Part shown: positions 31,559 through 45,670 of the stretch, piece by piece
How positions within the stretch are numbered: position 1 is the first letter of the stretch
Layout of the letters: every line of letters begins with the position of its first letter
Made by a program: the position numbers and the translations under genes
NCBI RefSeq assembly: GCF_000698575.1
Contig: NZ_JFHD01000011.1
Span: 1-64,000, forward strand
Source of the DNA: Caballeronia zhejiangensis
GTDB lineage: Bacteria; Pseudomonadota; Gammaproteobacteria; Burkholderiales; Burkholderiaceae
Direction of reading: 5' to 3'
DNA: 64,000 nt
The notes under the pieces: generated by a model
Told to the model about the DNA's origin: nothing
Database searches by the model: none
The model's input: only the letters and a program-made list of their open reading frames with translations

Positions 31559-31795
31559 ATGTCAGTTGAGATCATCGTTCGTGAGACGGGAACCGGTCTG
31601 GAGATCGTGAGTGGCCGGCGACGGCTCGAAGCCCTCCTCGCCCTGCGCGACGAAGTCGTCGTGACGAGCCCCGGCGTGGGTGAAATGGTGATCGCCCGTC
31701 TGCCCGACGGACGCCTGCAGGCATCCGCGAATCCGGAGCATGTCGCGCTGTTTCGTCAACCCGACGTCAGCGGCAATCCGAAAACGTTGGCGTAA
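31559..31795 (+). CDS. Small hypothetical protein resembling half of a ParB N-terminal domain
   Basis: A 78-residue protein, with ATG preceded by GATGGAGAATCGCC, a fair ribosome site. Residues 4-30 (IIVRETGTGLEIVSGRRRLE followed by ALLAL) strongly resemble the strand-turn-helix around the GERR motif of ParB/Srx-type domains (typical pattern: hydrophobic strand, G-x-x-I/V-x-G-E-R-R-L-x-A). The upstream half of that domain and any helix-turn-helix or dimerisation region are absent. It is a stand-alone unit with a terminator on each side. Function unknown. Confidence 0.7.
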   Translation: MSVEIIVRETGTGLEIVSGRRRLEALLALRDEVVVTSPGVGEMVIARLPDGRLQASANPEHVALFRQPDVSGNPKTLA

Positions 31796-31801
31796 AGAAA
31801 A

Positions 31802-31824
31802 AGCCGCTTCTCGCGAAAGCGGCT
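31802..31824 (-). terminator. Intrinsic terminator of the ligA-def unit
   Basis: AGCCGCTT (31802-31809) pairs with AAGCGGCT (31817-31824). On the minus strand it is followed by TTTTTCTTT, the canonical U tract, about 45 bp past the def stop. It may also stop transcription from the small gene on the plus strand. Confidence 0.8.
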
Positions 31825-31867
31825 CTCCGTATTCAGGCTGATTCGTTGCGATTCCAACCGCGCGGCG

Positions 31868-34503
<2,636 letters not shown>

Positions 34504-34597
34504 TCAACCGACCGTTCGATTGTCTCAGAAGATCGGTAAATCGTGGCCTCGGCCAAACGGCCTAAGTGCGGGCGTCGGTGCGGCGGCGCGCACGCAA

Positions 34598-34621
34598 AGA
34601 AAAGCGCCCCGGCTGGGGCGC
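34598..34621 (-). terminator. Intrinsic terminator of zipA
   Basis: GCGCCCC (34604-34610) and GGGGCGC (34615-34621) form a stem with a 4-nt loop. On the minus strand it is followed by TTTTCTTT, within the 192-bp gap between zipA and ligA. Confidence 0.8.
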
Positions 34622-34668
34622 GATTCTCCTGGCAAGCGAGCGCCTTGCCGACTGCGCGCAGCAAAAAG

Positions 34669-35928
34669 TTACTGGCTGAAAAGACGCCGCGTCGCGGGCG
34701 AGCCGGCCGGAATGCCCGCCTGCTCCAGCTTCGCGTAGAGCGTCATCAACTGCTTCTCGATGGCGAGCAGCGCGGACTCCGGCAAGGGCCGGCGCTGGTC
34801 GTCGACGACACGCGCGCCGATACGCTCCGACAGCGACTTCGCGTAATCGCACATCAGGCGGAACGGCAGGATGTCTTCGTCGGCGACGGGCACGTCGAGC
34901 ACCAGCGTGATCATCTGGCCGCCCTTGTAGGTGAGGTCGTCGCGCAGGAAGTTCGTGTCGCCGAACTGGAGCATGAAGACCGGATTCTGCTTCGCGTCGA
35001 GTTTGACGAAGCGCGTGCCGTCGCGCGAGAGCAAAAGGCCGTCTTGCGACGCCACCGCCTGCACGTAGTTCGCGGACCACGGCGCGCCGTCGGAGAGGAT
35101 GTTGATCGAGAGCTGCGCGTCGCATTGCGCGGCGAACGCGTCCAGCTCGCGCGCCATGCCGACGGTTTCCATCATGTCGGGGAATTCGGGCGCGCCGTCG
35201 ATGGCGTCGGCAAGCCGCTGCACGCCGGTCACGAACTCCGAGAATTCGAGTTCGTTGAGCGGGCCGCTGCGGTTCGCGAGCTGGGCGGCCGCGCGCAACT
35301 CCTCGTAGCGCACGCCGTTTCGCGGCAACTCCCACGCGCTGTCGCCTTCGGCCTTGCCTTCGATCGTCACGGGCTTCGTGCCCGCGCGGCGCAGGCGCTG
35401 CGCAAGCGGAATCACGCGATCGCCCGCAACCGGCGCGGCGAGGCGAATCGGCACGACACAATCGATGCGGCGATCGACGACCGCCGGCGGCGCCTGCGAA
35501 ATCGTCGTCGCGGCGGGCATCACCGGTTCGGTGCGCTCGTCTTCGGTGGCACTTGGCGCTTCCTCGGACGCGCCATTGGCGGACGTCGCCTCGGCCTGGA
35601 GATCGACGGCGGTATCGGCAGGCGCGACGGGAGCCGCCGCCGTCGACTCGTTCGCCGTGCCGAAGCTCGGCTCGACACGCGTATCGCGCGGTTCGGCATC
35701 GGCGCCATCGGCGCCGCCCGCTACGGGCTCGCGCCGCGACTGACGCACGGGCTCGATGAACGGCTGCTCGTCGTCCGCTTCCTGGCGCGCAAGCGCATCC
35801 GCCGCTTCGTCCGGCATCGGACGCGGCATCTTGCGACGCACCTTCGCGCTCTGCCACGCGTTGTACACGACCACGCCGCCCACCACCACGGCTCCGGCTC
35901 CAATCAAACCGAGTGTCAACTCGTCCAT
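34669..35928 (-). CDS. zipA: Cell division protein ZipA-like
   Basis: Inner-membrane anchor that binds the FtsZ C-terminus at the division ring. The 419-residue protein has the ZipA plan. It has an N-out membrane helix at residues 4-23 (LGLIGAGAVVVGGVVVYNAW), a short basic patch, and then a long Pro/Ala/Glu-rich linker of about 150 residues. The C-terminal globular FtsZ-binding domain starts near residue 270 (FAAQCDAQLSINILSDG) and includes DLTYKGGQMITLVLDVPVAD. The smc-zipA-ligA order is common in beta- and gammaproteobacteria. Sequence identity to E. coli ZipA is expected to be low; the call rests on architecture and synteny. Confidence 0.9.
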   Translation of the reverse strand: MDELTLGLIGAGAVVVGGVVVYNAWQSAKVRRKMPRPMPDEAADALARQEADDEQPFIEPVRQSRREPVAGGADGADAEPRDTRVEPSFGTANESTAAAPVAPADTAVDLQAEATSANGASEEAPSATEDERTEPVMPAATTISQAPPAVVDRRIDCVVPIRLAAPVAGDRVIPLAQRLRRAGTKPVTIEGKAEGDSAWELPRNGVRYEELRAAAQLANRSGPLNELEFSEFVTGVQRLADAIDGAPEFPDMMETVGMARELDAFAAQCDAQLSINILSDGAPWSANYVQAVASQDGLLLSRDGTRFVKLDAKQNPVFMLQFGDTNFLRDDLTYKGGQMITLVLDVPVADEDILPFRLMCDYAKSLSERIGARVVDDQRRPLPESALLAIEKQLMTLYAKLEQAGIPAGSPATRRLFSQ

Positions 35929-36103
35929 GCAGGCTCCATCATTCTTTTAAGTTACGAAGCGCCGCGCGATCTGTCGCGCGCATCGCCGCGTTCCGGCTTC
36001 TCGCCGCCGCCTGGCCGATGCGCGCCACTCCGCGCCTTGACGCACGCTGCCGGAAACCTCGTCCGGCCCTTTCACTCAATCAAACTCTCGCGAGCGCGAT
36101 GCT

Positions 36104-39100
36104 TCAGCCGTTCTGCGCGAAGCCCGCCGCCGCTTCCATGTCCACCGCGACGATGCGCGACACGCCCTGCTCCTGCATCGTCACGCCGATCAGTTGCTGC
36201 GCCATTTCCATCGCGATCTTGTTGTGCGAGATGAACAGGAACTGCGTCTTGGCCGACATCGCGCGCACGAGGTTCGCGAAGCGCTCGGTGTTGGCGTCGT
36301 CGAGCGGCGCGTCGACTTCGTCGAGCAGACAGAACGGCGCAGGGTTCAACTGGAACATCGCGAACACGAGCGCGGTCGCGGTCAGCGCCTTTTCGCCGCC
36401 CGAAAGCAGGTGAATCGTCGAATTCTTCTTGCCGGGCGGCTGCGCCATGACCTGCACGCCGGCGTCGAGGATTTCATCGCCGGTCATGATGAGCTTCGCC
36501 TGACCGCCGCCGAAAAGGCGCGGGAACAGTTCGCCGAAGTGACGGTTCACTTCATCGAAGGTGCCTTGCAGCAGCGCGCGCGTTTCCTGATCGATCTTCT
36601 GGATCGCGTCTTCCAGCGTGCCGATGGCGTCGTTCAGATCCGCGGACTGCGCGTCGAGGAAATGCTTGCGCTCGGTTGCCGCGGCGAGTTCTTCGAGCGC
36701 GGCCATGTTGACCGCGCCGAGCGCGTTGATCGCGTTGTTCAGCCGCGTGACTTCGCCCTGCAGATACGACGGCTTCATGTCCGGCGTGAGCTTTTCGGCG
36801 AGCTCGGCTTCATCGACGCCGGCTGCCTGCAACTGCTCGACGAACTGTTCGCCGCTGATGCGCGCCGCCTGCTCCTTCAGTTGCAACTCGTTGATCTTGT
36901 CGCGCAGCGGCTGCAGCGAACGTTCGGCCATGAGGCGCTGCTCGTCGGCCTGACGCAGACGCGCGGTCAGATCGTCCAGTTCGACGCGCGCCGCATGCAG
37001 CGCTTCCTCGCGCGCCGCGCGCACTTCGAGCGCGTCCTGCAGGCCGGTCTGCGCGGTCTGTTCGTTGATGGTTTCGAGTTCGGCGCGCGCGTCTTCCAGC
37101 GTGCCCGCGATGCGCTCGCTCTGATCGTGCGCCGTCTCGATATTGCGCTTGTATTCGTCGATCTTCGCGGCGAGGCCGCGCACGGCGAAGCTGGCATCGC
37201 TCGCGGCGCGTTCCAGTTCGCGCAGTTCATGGCGCGCGTTCGTGAGTTCCTCGTCGAGCGACTCGAACGCAAGCTGGTTGTCTTCGAAACGCGCCTGCAA
37301 TTGCGCGATTTCGCCATCGTGACGTTCGAACGCGGCTTCCGATTCGGCGCGCAAGGCACGCTGCTCGTCGATCTGCGCGGCGATCTCTTCGAGCTCCTCG
37401 CCGATCTGCGTGTTGCGCTGCGTATAGCGTTCGTGCGCCTGCGCGAGCTTGAGCACGTCCATCTGCAACGCGTGCACGCGCTGCGTCGCGCGTTCAGCGG
37501 CGGCGCGCGCTTCCGCGAGCGTCTGCGAGCCTTGCGTGTGGGCGGCATCGGCACGCACGGCGTTGGCCTTGGCTTCATCGGACAGCAAAGCCTGCGCGCG
37601 CACCTGCTTCGTCAGATTCTCGATTTCCTGCGCACGCGCGAGCATGCCCGACTGCTCGGAATCCGACGCGTAAAGCTGCACGCCCACGCGCGTCACGATA
37701 TGCCCCGCCTTCACGACGAACGCGGCGCCATCCGGCAACTGATTGCGCGAAGCGAGCGCCTGCGCGAGATCGTCGGCGACGAAAGTCGTGGCGAGCCATT
37801 CGTTGAGCACGGCGCGCAGGCCCGGATCGTCGATGCGCACGAGCGACAGCAGCGAGCGCAAGCCTTGCGGCGCGTCGACCGGCTTGCCCGCGACGGGCGG
37901 CGAGTAGAACGCGAGCTTGGCGGGCGGCGCATCCGTGGCGAACGCCTTGACCCAATCCAGATTCGATACTTCCAGCGCGGCGAGACGCTCGCGCAGCACG
38001 GATTCGAGCGCCGCTTCCCAGCCGGTCTCGACGTGCAGCTTCTTCCACAGACGCGGCAGCGCGCCGAGCTCGTGCTTGTCGAGCCACGGCTGGATCTTGC
38101 CTTCCGTCTGCACGCTTTCCTGAAGCTGCTTCAACGCGGCGAGACGCGCTTCGAGCTGATGGATCTGCGCGCTTTCCTTCTGCACGCGTTCCTGCGCGGC
38201 GCGGCGCTCGGCGTCCAGACGCGGCACGGTTTCCTGCGCATCGGCGAGACGCGCTTGTGCTTCGGCGAGAATCTCTTCGTTTTCCGCGAGCTGCATGCGC
38301 AACTCTTCGAGATGCGCTTCGTCGGGCGCATCCAGACCGCTCGCCTCGCTCTTCAGACGCTCCTGACGCTGCTGCAATTGCTGAAGCTGCTGATCCGCGT
38401 TGCGCTGATGCGCCGCTTCGAGCTTGAGCGCCTGTTCCGCGCGCGCGATGCCCGCGCGTTCTTCGTTCAATTGCGCTTGTGCGTCGCGCCAGCGCGCTTC
38501 GAGCGCGGGGAGCGCGTCGTGTTTCGCGGCGGCATTTTCCTGCGCGATCGCGGCCTTTTCTTCGCCTTCGGCGAGCGCTTCGGTCGCGGTATCGATTTCG
38601 TCGCGCGCCTTTTGTGCCTGCACCTGCCATTGCTCGCGCTGCGCGGTGAGCGCGGCGATCTGCGCCTGCACGCGATTGCGCGACTCGACGATGAAGCGGA
38701 TCTCCGCTTCGAGCCTGCTCACTTCGGCATTGGCTTCGTAGAGCGAGCCTTGCGCGCCTTGCATCGCGTCGCTCGCGCTGTAGTGCGCGACGCGCAGCGT
38801 TTCCAGTTGCGCTTCGACTTCACGCAGACGCGCCGTCTGCGCTTCGAGCTCGACCTGGGCCTCGCGAATCGCGCGCTGCTGACGCTCGGCTTCGTTGCCC
38901 GCTTCCTTCTTGCGCAAGAGCCACAGAAGGCGTTGCTTCTCTTCGCCTTCGGCCTGCAGCTCCTTGTACTTCGTCGCGACGACCGCCTGCGCTTCGAGCT
39001 TTTCGAGGTTCGTCGACAGCTCGCGGATGATGTCTTCGACGCGCGTCAGGTTCTCGCGCGTGTCATGCAGACGGTTCTCCGTCTCGCGGCGGCGCTCCTT

Positions 39101-39619
39101 GTACTTCGACACGCCCGCGGCTTCTTCGAGGAACACGCGCAGCTCTTCGGGCTTCGCCTCGATGATGCGCGCGATCATGCCCTGCCCGATGATCGCGTAG
39201 GCGCGCGGGCCGAGACCCGTGCCGAGGAAGATGTCCTGGATGTCGCGACGGCGCGCGGGCAGATTGTTGATGTAGTAGCTGGAAGTGCCGTCGCGCGTGA
39301 GCACGCGCTTCACGGCGATTTCGCCGTAGGCGCTCCATTGACCGGCGGCGCGGCCGTCGCCGTTATCGAAAATGAGTTCGACGCTAGCCCGGCTGCCGGG
39401 TTTGCGCGCCGTCGATCCGTTGAAGATCACGTCCTGCATCGATTCGCCGCGCAACTCGGAGGCGCGCGATTCGCCGAGCACCCAGCGCACCGCATCGATG
39501 ATATTGGACTTGCCACAGCCGTTCGGCCCGACGACGCCGACCAGTTGGCCGGGGACCTGGAAATGCGTGGGATCGACGAAGGACTTGAAGCCAGCGAGTT
39601 TTATCGAGGTCAGACGCAC
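36104..39619 (-). CDS. smc: Chromosome segregation protein SMC
   Basis: A large ATPase that organises and segregates the chromosome, working with ScpA/ScpB (not in this window). It has 1171 residues: the N-terminal ATPase lobe with GPNGCGKSNIIDAVRWVLGE near residue 32, two long Ala/Glu/Arg-rich coiled coils, a globular hinge at about residues 515-640, and the C-terminal lobe with the signature LLSGGEKALTATALVFAMFQ and Walker B FCLLDEVDAPLDDAN. It lies upstream of zipA on the same strand with a 175-bp gap in which I see no gene. Confidence 0.98.
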   Translation of the reverse strand: MRLTSIKLAGFKSFVDPTHFQVPGQLVGVVGPNGCGKSNIIDAVRWVLGESRASELRGESMQDVIFNGSTARKPGSRASVELIFDNGDGRAAGQWSAYGEIAVKRVLTRDGTSSYYINNLPARRRDIQDIFLGTGLGPRAYAIIGQGMIARIIEAKPEELRVFLEEAAGVSKYKERRRETENRLHDTRENLTRVEDIIRELSTNLEKLEAQAVVATKYKELQAEGEEKQRLLWLLRKKEAGNEAERQQRAIREAQVELEAQTARLREVEAQLETLRVAHYSASDAMQGAQGSLYEANAEVSRLEAEIRFIVESRNRVQAQIAALTAQREQWQVQAQKARDEIDTATEALAEGEEKAAIAQENAAAKHDALPALEARWRDAQAQLNEERAGIARAEQALKLEAAHQRNADQQLQQLQQRQERLKSEASGLDAPDEAHLEELRMQLAENEEILAEAQARLADAQETVPRLDAERRAAQERVQKESAQIHQLEARLAALKQLQESVQTEGKIQPWLDKHELGALPRLWKKLHVETGWEAALESVLRERLAALEVSNLDWVKAFATDAPPAKLAFYSPPVAGKPVDAPQGLRSLLSLVRIDDPGLRAVLNEWLATTFVADDLAQALASRNQLPDGAAFVVKAGHIVTRVGVQLYASDSEQSGMLARAQEIENLTKQVRAQALLSDEAKANAVRADAAHTQGSQTLAEARAAAERATQRVHALQMDVLKLAQAHERYTQRNTQIGEELEEIAAQIDEQRALRAESEAAFERHDGEIAQLQARFEDNQLAFESLDEELTNARHELRELERAASDASFAVRGLAAKIDEYKRNIETAHDQSERIAGTLEDARAELETINEQTAQTGLQDALEVRAAREEALHAARVELDDLTARLRQADEQRLMAERSLQPLRDKINELQLKEQAARISGEQFVEQLQAAGVDEAELAEKLTPDMKPSYLQGEVTRLNNAINALGAVNMAALEELAAATERKHFLDAQSADLNDAIGTLEDAIQKIDQETRALLQGTFDEVNRHFGELFPRLFGGGQAKLIMTGDEILDAGVQVMAQPPGKKNSTIHLLSGGEKALTATALVFAMFQLNPAPFCLLDEVDAPLDDANTERFANLVRAMSAKTQFLFISHNKIAMEMAQQLIGVTMQEQGVSRIVAVDMEAAAGFAQNG

Positions 39620-39743
39620 GGCGATATCGCTGTTTTGAATGAGTGACGGAGGATATATGGCGGACAGGCCGCAGCGCGGCCCGTCGTTTCCCGGCCGCGC
39701 GGCAGTGAAGCACCATCAACTGGCCCGGCGAAAGCGGACTCCA

Positions 39744-40718
39744 TCATACCATCGCGCGAGTCGATTTCTTTTTGCTTTCCGGCACTTCTATCGCGATGTC
39801 GGACGCTGCGGACGAAGGCGAGCGCGCTGCCCGCGGCCGATGCACCCACGCCGACAGCACGCATGCAACGACGATGCACGCGCCGCCCGCCCATTCTCGC
39901 GCGCCGGGGACTTCGCCTGCGAAGAGCCACGCCGACAGCGCCGTGACGACGAGTTCGAACAGCATGATGATCGACGCACGATTGGCCGGCACGCGCGCGA
40001 GGCCGAGTTGCACGATCATGTTGTTGCCGGCGAGCACGACGCCCAGCCCGATCACGATCAGGCTCACGGTCGGCAAGAGAGCGGCTGCGGGCGGCGCGGG
40101 CATCGGCTCGAACAGCGTGACGATGGACGCGATGAGCGCCGCGCCGCCGAAGATCACCGCCGTGCGCATCTCGGGCTTCATCGCGGGCAGCGTACGGGTG
40201 ACTTTCACGACGAGCACGTTGCTCATCGCGAAGCCCATGCCGCCCATCAGACCCGACCATTCGGCGAGATCGGCCGGCAGCGGCATGCCGAGTTCGGGCG
40301 ACCAGAGCATGGTGACCGCGCCCGCGAGCGAGAGGAGCGAGAGCGCGGCGTCGGCGCGCGTGAGACGCTCTTTCAGGATGAAGTGCGCGAAGATCGCGGT
40401 CCACGCGGGCGTCAGATAGAAGAGCAGCAGCACGCGCATCACCTGACCGTGGATCGCGCCCCACACGAAACCGATATTGGTCACGCCCGCGGCCACGCCG
40501 AGCCCGACGAGCAGCCAGTGCCACGACAGCGTACTGATCGAGCGGCGTTTCGCGACGAGCACGAAGACGCACGCGGCGGCGCTCGTCGTCGCGCTCGCGG
40601 CCGTGCCGGAGAGGCCCATGGCGGCAAGCATCCGCATCGGATACCAAACGAGGCCCCACACCGACGCGCCGAGCATGATTGCGAGCGTCGGCCATGCGTT
40701 GCGCACGCTGCTCGTCAT
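39744..40718 (-). CDS. EamA/DMT-family permease
   Basis: A membrane transporter of 324 residues with ten predicted helices in two EamA repeats, starting MTSSVRNAWPTLAIMLGASV and containing VWGLVWYPMRMLAAMG. Substrate not readable. The frame extends upstream to 40805, but ATG 40718 puts the first helix at the N-terminus. It is divergent from dapC and 124 bp upstream of smc. It may export an amino acid or another metabolite, as family members such as RhtA and YddG do, but that is a guess. Confidence 0.88.
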   Translation of the reverse strand: MTSSVRNAWPTLAIMLGASVWGLVWYPMRMLAAMGLSGTAASATTSAAACVFVLVAKRRSISTLSWHWLLVGLGVAAGVTNIGFVWGAIHGQVMRVLLLFYLTPAWTAIFAHFILKERLTRADAALSLLSLAGAVTMLWSPELGMPLPADLAEWSGLMGGMGFAMSNVLVVKVTRTLPAMKPEMRTAVIFGGAALIASIVTLFEPMPAPPAAALLPTVSLIVIGLGVVLAGNNMIVQLGLARVPANRASIIMLFELVVTALSAWLFAGEVPGAREWAGGACIVVACVLSAWVHRPRAARSPSSAASDIAIEVPESKKKSTRAMV

Positions 40719-40786
40719 CGAGATGGTCCTTGCATTGCGTCCGGCATCACTCGTGTTTTCGTCCTTCGTGGCGCGCGCCGCCCGCC

Positions 40787-40815
40787 GTTTCCGGCGCGAC
40801 GCCACGCGCTATAAT
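40787..40815 (+). promoter_or_regulatory. Candidate dapC promoter
   Basis: A perfect -10 TATAAT at 40810-40815 with a weak -35 (TTTCCG at 40788-40793, 16-bp spacer). It lies in the 193-bp spacer between the divergent EamA gene and dapC and would give a leader of about 90 nt. Confidence 0.5.
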
Positions 40816-40911
40816 CGTGAGTTCGTTTCACGTCCGTTCGATTCTTCCGATTGCCGCGCTCGCAGGCGCTTCTCGCCTCGCGCGCATCGCTCACTGCTTA
40901 CCGGTCACGCC

Positions 40912-42129
40912 GTGAATCCACTTCTCGAGAAACTTCAGTCTTATCCATTCGAAAAGCTTCGTCTGCTCTTCAAGGGCATCGAGCCGCGCGCGGGACTCAC
41001 GCCGATCAGCTTCGGCATCGGCGAGCCGAAGCATCCGACGCCCGCGCTGATCCGCGATGCGGTGATCGATTCGCTCGACGGCCTCGCGAGCTACCCGGCG
41101 ACGCTCGGCAGCGAGCCGTTGCGCCGCGCGATCGCGGCATGGGTGATGCAGCGTTACGGCCTCGAATCGATCGATCCGGCAACCGAAGTGCTGCCTGTCT
41201 CCGGCTCGCGCGAGGCGCTTTTCGCGCTCGCGCAGACCGTGATCGACAGCCGCACGAACAAGGCCGCAGAACCGCCCATCGTACTCTGTCCGAACCCGTT
41301 CTATCAAATCTACGAAGGCGCGGCCCTGCTCGCGGGCGCCGAGCCGTACTTCGTCAACAGCGATCCGGCGCGCAACTTCGCGTGCGATTACTCGGCGGTG
41401 CCCGAAGAGATCTGGGCGCGCACGCAACTGCTCTACGTCTGCTCGCCGGGCAACCCGACGGGCGCCGTGCTCACGCTCGAAAACTGGCGCGAACTCTTCG
41501 CGCTGTCGGACAGGCACGGCTTCGTGATCGCATCGGACGAGTGTTATTCGGAGATCTATTTCGACGAAAGCAATCCGCCGCTCGGCGGCCTCGAAGCCGC
41601 GCGGCTGCTCAATCGCAACTTCGACCGTCTCGTGATGCTGTCGAGCCTGTCCAAGCGCTCGAACGTGCCGGGCATGCGTTCGGGCTTCGTCGCGGGCGAT
41701 GCGTCGATCCTGAAGGACTTCCTGCTCTATCGCACGTATCACGGCGCGGCGCTGTCGACGGTGTTTCAGCGCGCGAGCATCGTCGCGTGGCAGGATGAAA
41801 CGCACGTGCGCGACAACCGCGCGCAGTATCTGAAAAAATTCCAGACGGTCACGCCGATGCTCGCGGACGTCCTCGACGTGCGTTTGCCCGACGCCGCGTT
41901 CTACCTCTGGGCGAACGTTTCGGGCACCGGGCTCACCGATACGCAGTTCGCTGCACGCCTTTACGCCGACTATAATGTGACGGTTCTGCCGGGCTCCTTT
42001 CTCGCTCGCACGGCGCACGGCACGAATCCCGGCGAAGGTTTCGTGCGCATCGCGCTCGTCGCTGAAACCGGGGAATGTGTCGAAGGCGCTCGCCGCATCG
42101 TCGAATTCTGCCGCACGCTCAGTTCCTGA
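40912..42129 (+). CDS. dapC: Succinyldiaminopimelate transaminase
   Basis: A PLP-dependent aminotransferase that makes N-succinyl-LL-diaminopimelate in the lysine/peptidoglycan pathway. It has 405 residues (class I/II fold). Visible landmarks are the substrate loop SFGIGEPKHPTPALI, the CSPGNPTGAVL motif and the PLP lysine in MLSSLSKRSNVPGMRSGF. The chosen start is GTG 40912 (VNPLLEKLQSYPFEKL), matching the family N-terminus; no ATG is suitably placed. Followed by dapD after 51 bp. Confidence 0.95.
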   Translation: MNPLLEKLQSYPFEKLRLLFKGIEPRAGLTPISFGIGEPKHPTPALIRDAVIDSLDGLASYPATLGSEPLRRAIAAWVMQRYGLESIDPATEVLPVSGSREALFALAQTVIDSRTNKAAEPPIVLCPNPFYQIYEGAALLAGAEPYFVNSDPARNFACDYSAVPEEIWARTQLLYVCSPGNPTGAVLTLENWRELFALSDRHGFVIASDECYSEIYFDESNPPLGGLEAARLLNRNFDRLVMLSSLSKRSNVPGMRSGFVAGDASILKDFLLYRTYHGAALSTVFQRASIVAWQDETHVRDNRAQYLKKFQTVTPMLADVLDVRLPDAAFYLWANVSGTGLTDTQFAARLYADYNVTVLPGSFLARTAHGTNPGEGFVRIALVAETGECVEGARRIVEFCRTLSS

Positions 42130-42180
42130 CAAACGGTTCTGAAACGTAGCCGGCCCAACTACCCATCCTTGATACCAACT

Positions 42181-44626
<2,446 letters not shown>

Positions 44627-44656
44627 TTCAAATCCGACAATAAAAAGGAGCCTTCG

Positions 44657-45541
44657 ATGGCGCTGCCCTTCACCACCGTGCGCGACCTGCTGCGCTTCGG
44701 CGTCTCGCGTTTCACCGAAGCGGGCTTGTCCTTCGGCCACGGCTCGTCCAATGCCTACGACGAAGCCGCGTATCTGATCCTGCATACGCTGCATCTGCCG
44801 CTCGACACGCTCGATCCGTTCCTCGACGCGCGCCTGCTCGACCACGAGATCGACGCGGTCATGAAAGTCATCGAGCGCCGCGCGAAGGAACGCATTCCCG
44901 CCGCGTACATCACGCAGGAAGCGTGGATGCACGGCCGCCGCTTTTACGTCGATGAACGCGTGATCGTGCCGCGCTCGTTCATCGGCGAGTTGCTGCAGGA
45001 CGGCTTGCAGCCGTATGTGGCCGATCCGGATCAGGTCACGCGCGTGCTCGAACTGTGCACCGGCTCGGGCTGCCTCGCGATTCTCGCGGCGCAGGCCTTC
45101 GAAAACGCCGATGTCGATGCCGTCGACATTTCCGCCGATGCGCTCGCGGTCGCGCGCCGCAATGTGGACGATTACGGTCTGGAAGAGCGCGTGAGCCTCT
45201 ACGAAGGCGACCTGTACGCGCCGCTTCCCGAGGCGCGCTACGAGGTCATCATCACGAATCCGCCGTACGTCAACGCGGACGCGATGCAGGCGCTGCCGGC
45301 AGAGTACCGCCACGAACCCGAGCTCGCGCTCGCGGGCGGCGCGGACGGCATGGACGTGGTACGGCGCATCGTGCGCGACGCGGGCAAGTGGCTGACCGAG
45401 GACGGCGTGCTCGTCGTCGAGATCGGCAATGAGCGCCCGAATGTCGAAGCCGCGCTCGGCGGCCTCGATCTCGTCTGGCTCTCGACGAGCGCCGGCGACG
45501 ACAACGTGTTCCTCATCCAGGCCGCCGACCTTCCGGCCTGA
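44657..45541 (+). CDS. prmB: 50S ribosomal protein L3 N(5)-glutamine methyltransferase
   Basis: SAM-dependent methyltransferase that modifies a glutamine of ribosomal protein L3. It has 294 residues: a helical substrate domain, then a Rossmann methyltransferase fold with LELCTGSGCLAILAA (motif I) near residue 133 and the catalytic NPPYVN near residue 203. The NPPY motif is shared with PrmC (release factor methyltransferase); the N-terminal sequence (FTTVRDLLRFGVSRF) and the dapE neighbour favour PrmB. Confidence 0.94.
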   Translation: MALPFTTVRDLLRFGVSRFTEAGLSFGHGSSNAYDEAAYLILHTLHLPLDTLDPFLDARLLDHEIDAVMKVIERRAKERIPAAYITQEAWMHGRRFYVDERVIVPRSFIGELLQDGLQPYVADPDQVTRVLELCTGSGCLAILAAQAFENADVDAVDISADALAVARRNVDDYGLEERVSLYEGDLYAPLPEARYEVIITNPPYVNADAMQALPAEYRHEPELALAGGADGMDVVRRIVRDAGKWLTEDGVLVVEIGNERPNVEAALGGLDLVWLSTSAGDDNVFLIQAADLPA

Positions 45542-45558
45542 GCGTCCGCTTCTCCGTG

Positions 45559-45597
45559 AGCGGTCGTTGCGGCGGCGCAAGCGCTGCAACGATCGCT
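45559..45597 (+). terminator. Hairpin downstream of prmB
   Basis: AGCGGTCGTTGC (45559-45570) pairs with GCAACGATCGCT (45586-45597) with one G/T pair. It starts about 18 bp after the prmB stop. No T run follows, so a terminator role is only likely by position. Confidence 0.45.
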
Positions 45598-45670
45598 GAC
45601 ACTTCGCGTGGAAGGGTTGGGTAATATGGCAAATCGCCATTAGCCAAGCCCTTAGCTCCTTCCCGCGTCT

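Noticed and set aside
36194..39646. A 1150-codon open frame on the plus strand
   Set aside because: Exact antisense of smc, low complexity with many Arg/Leu/Phe, no recognisable motif. GC-bias shadow.
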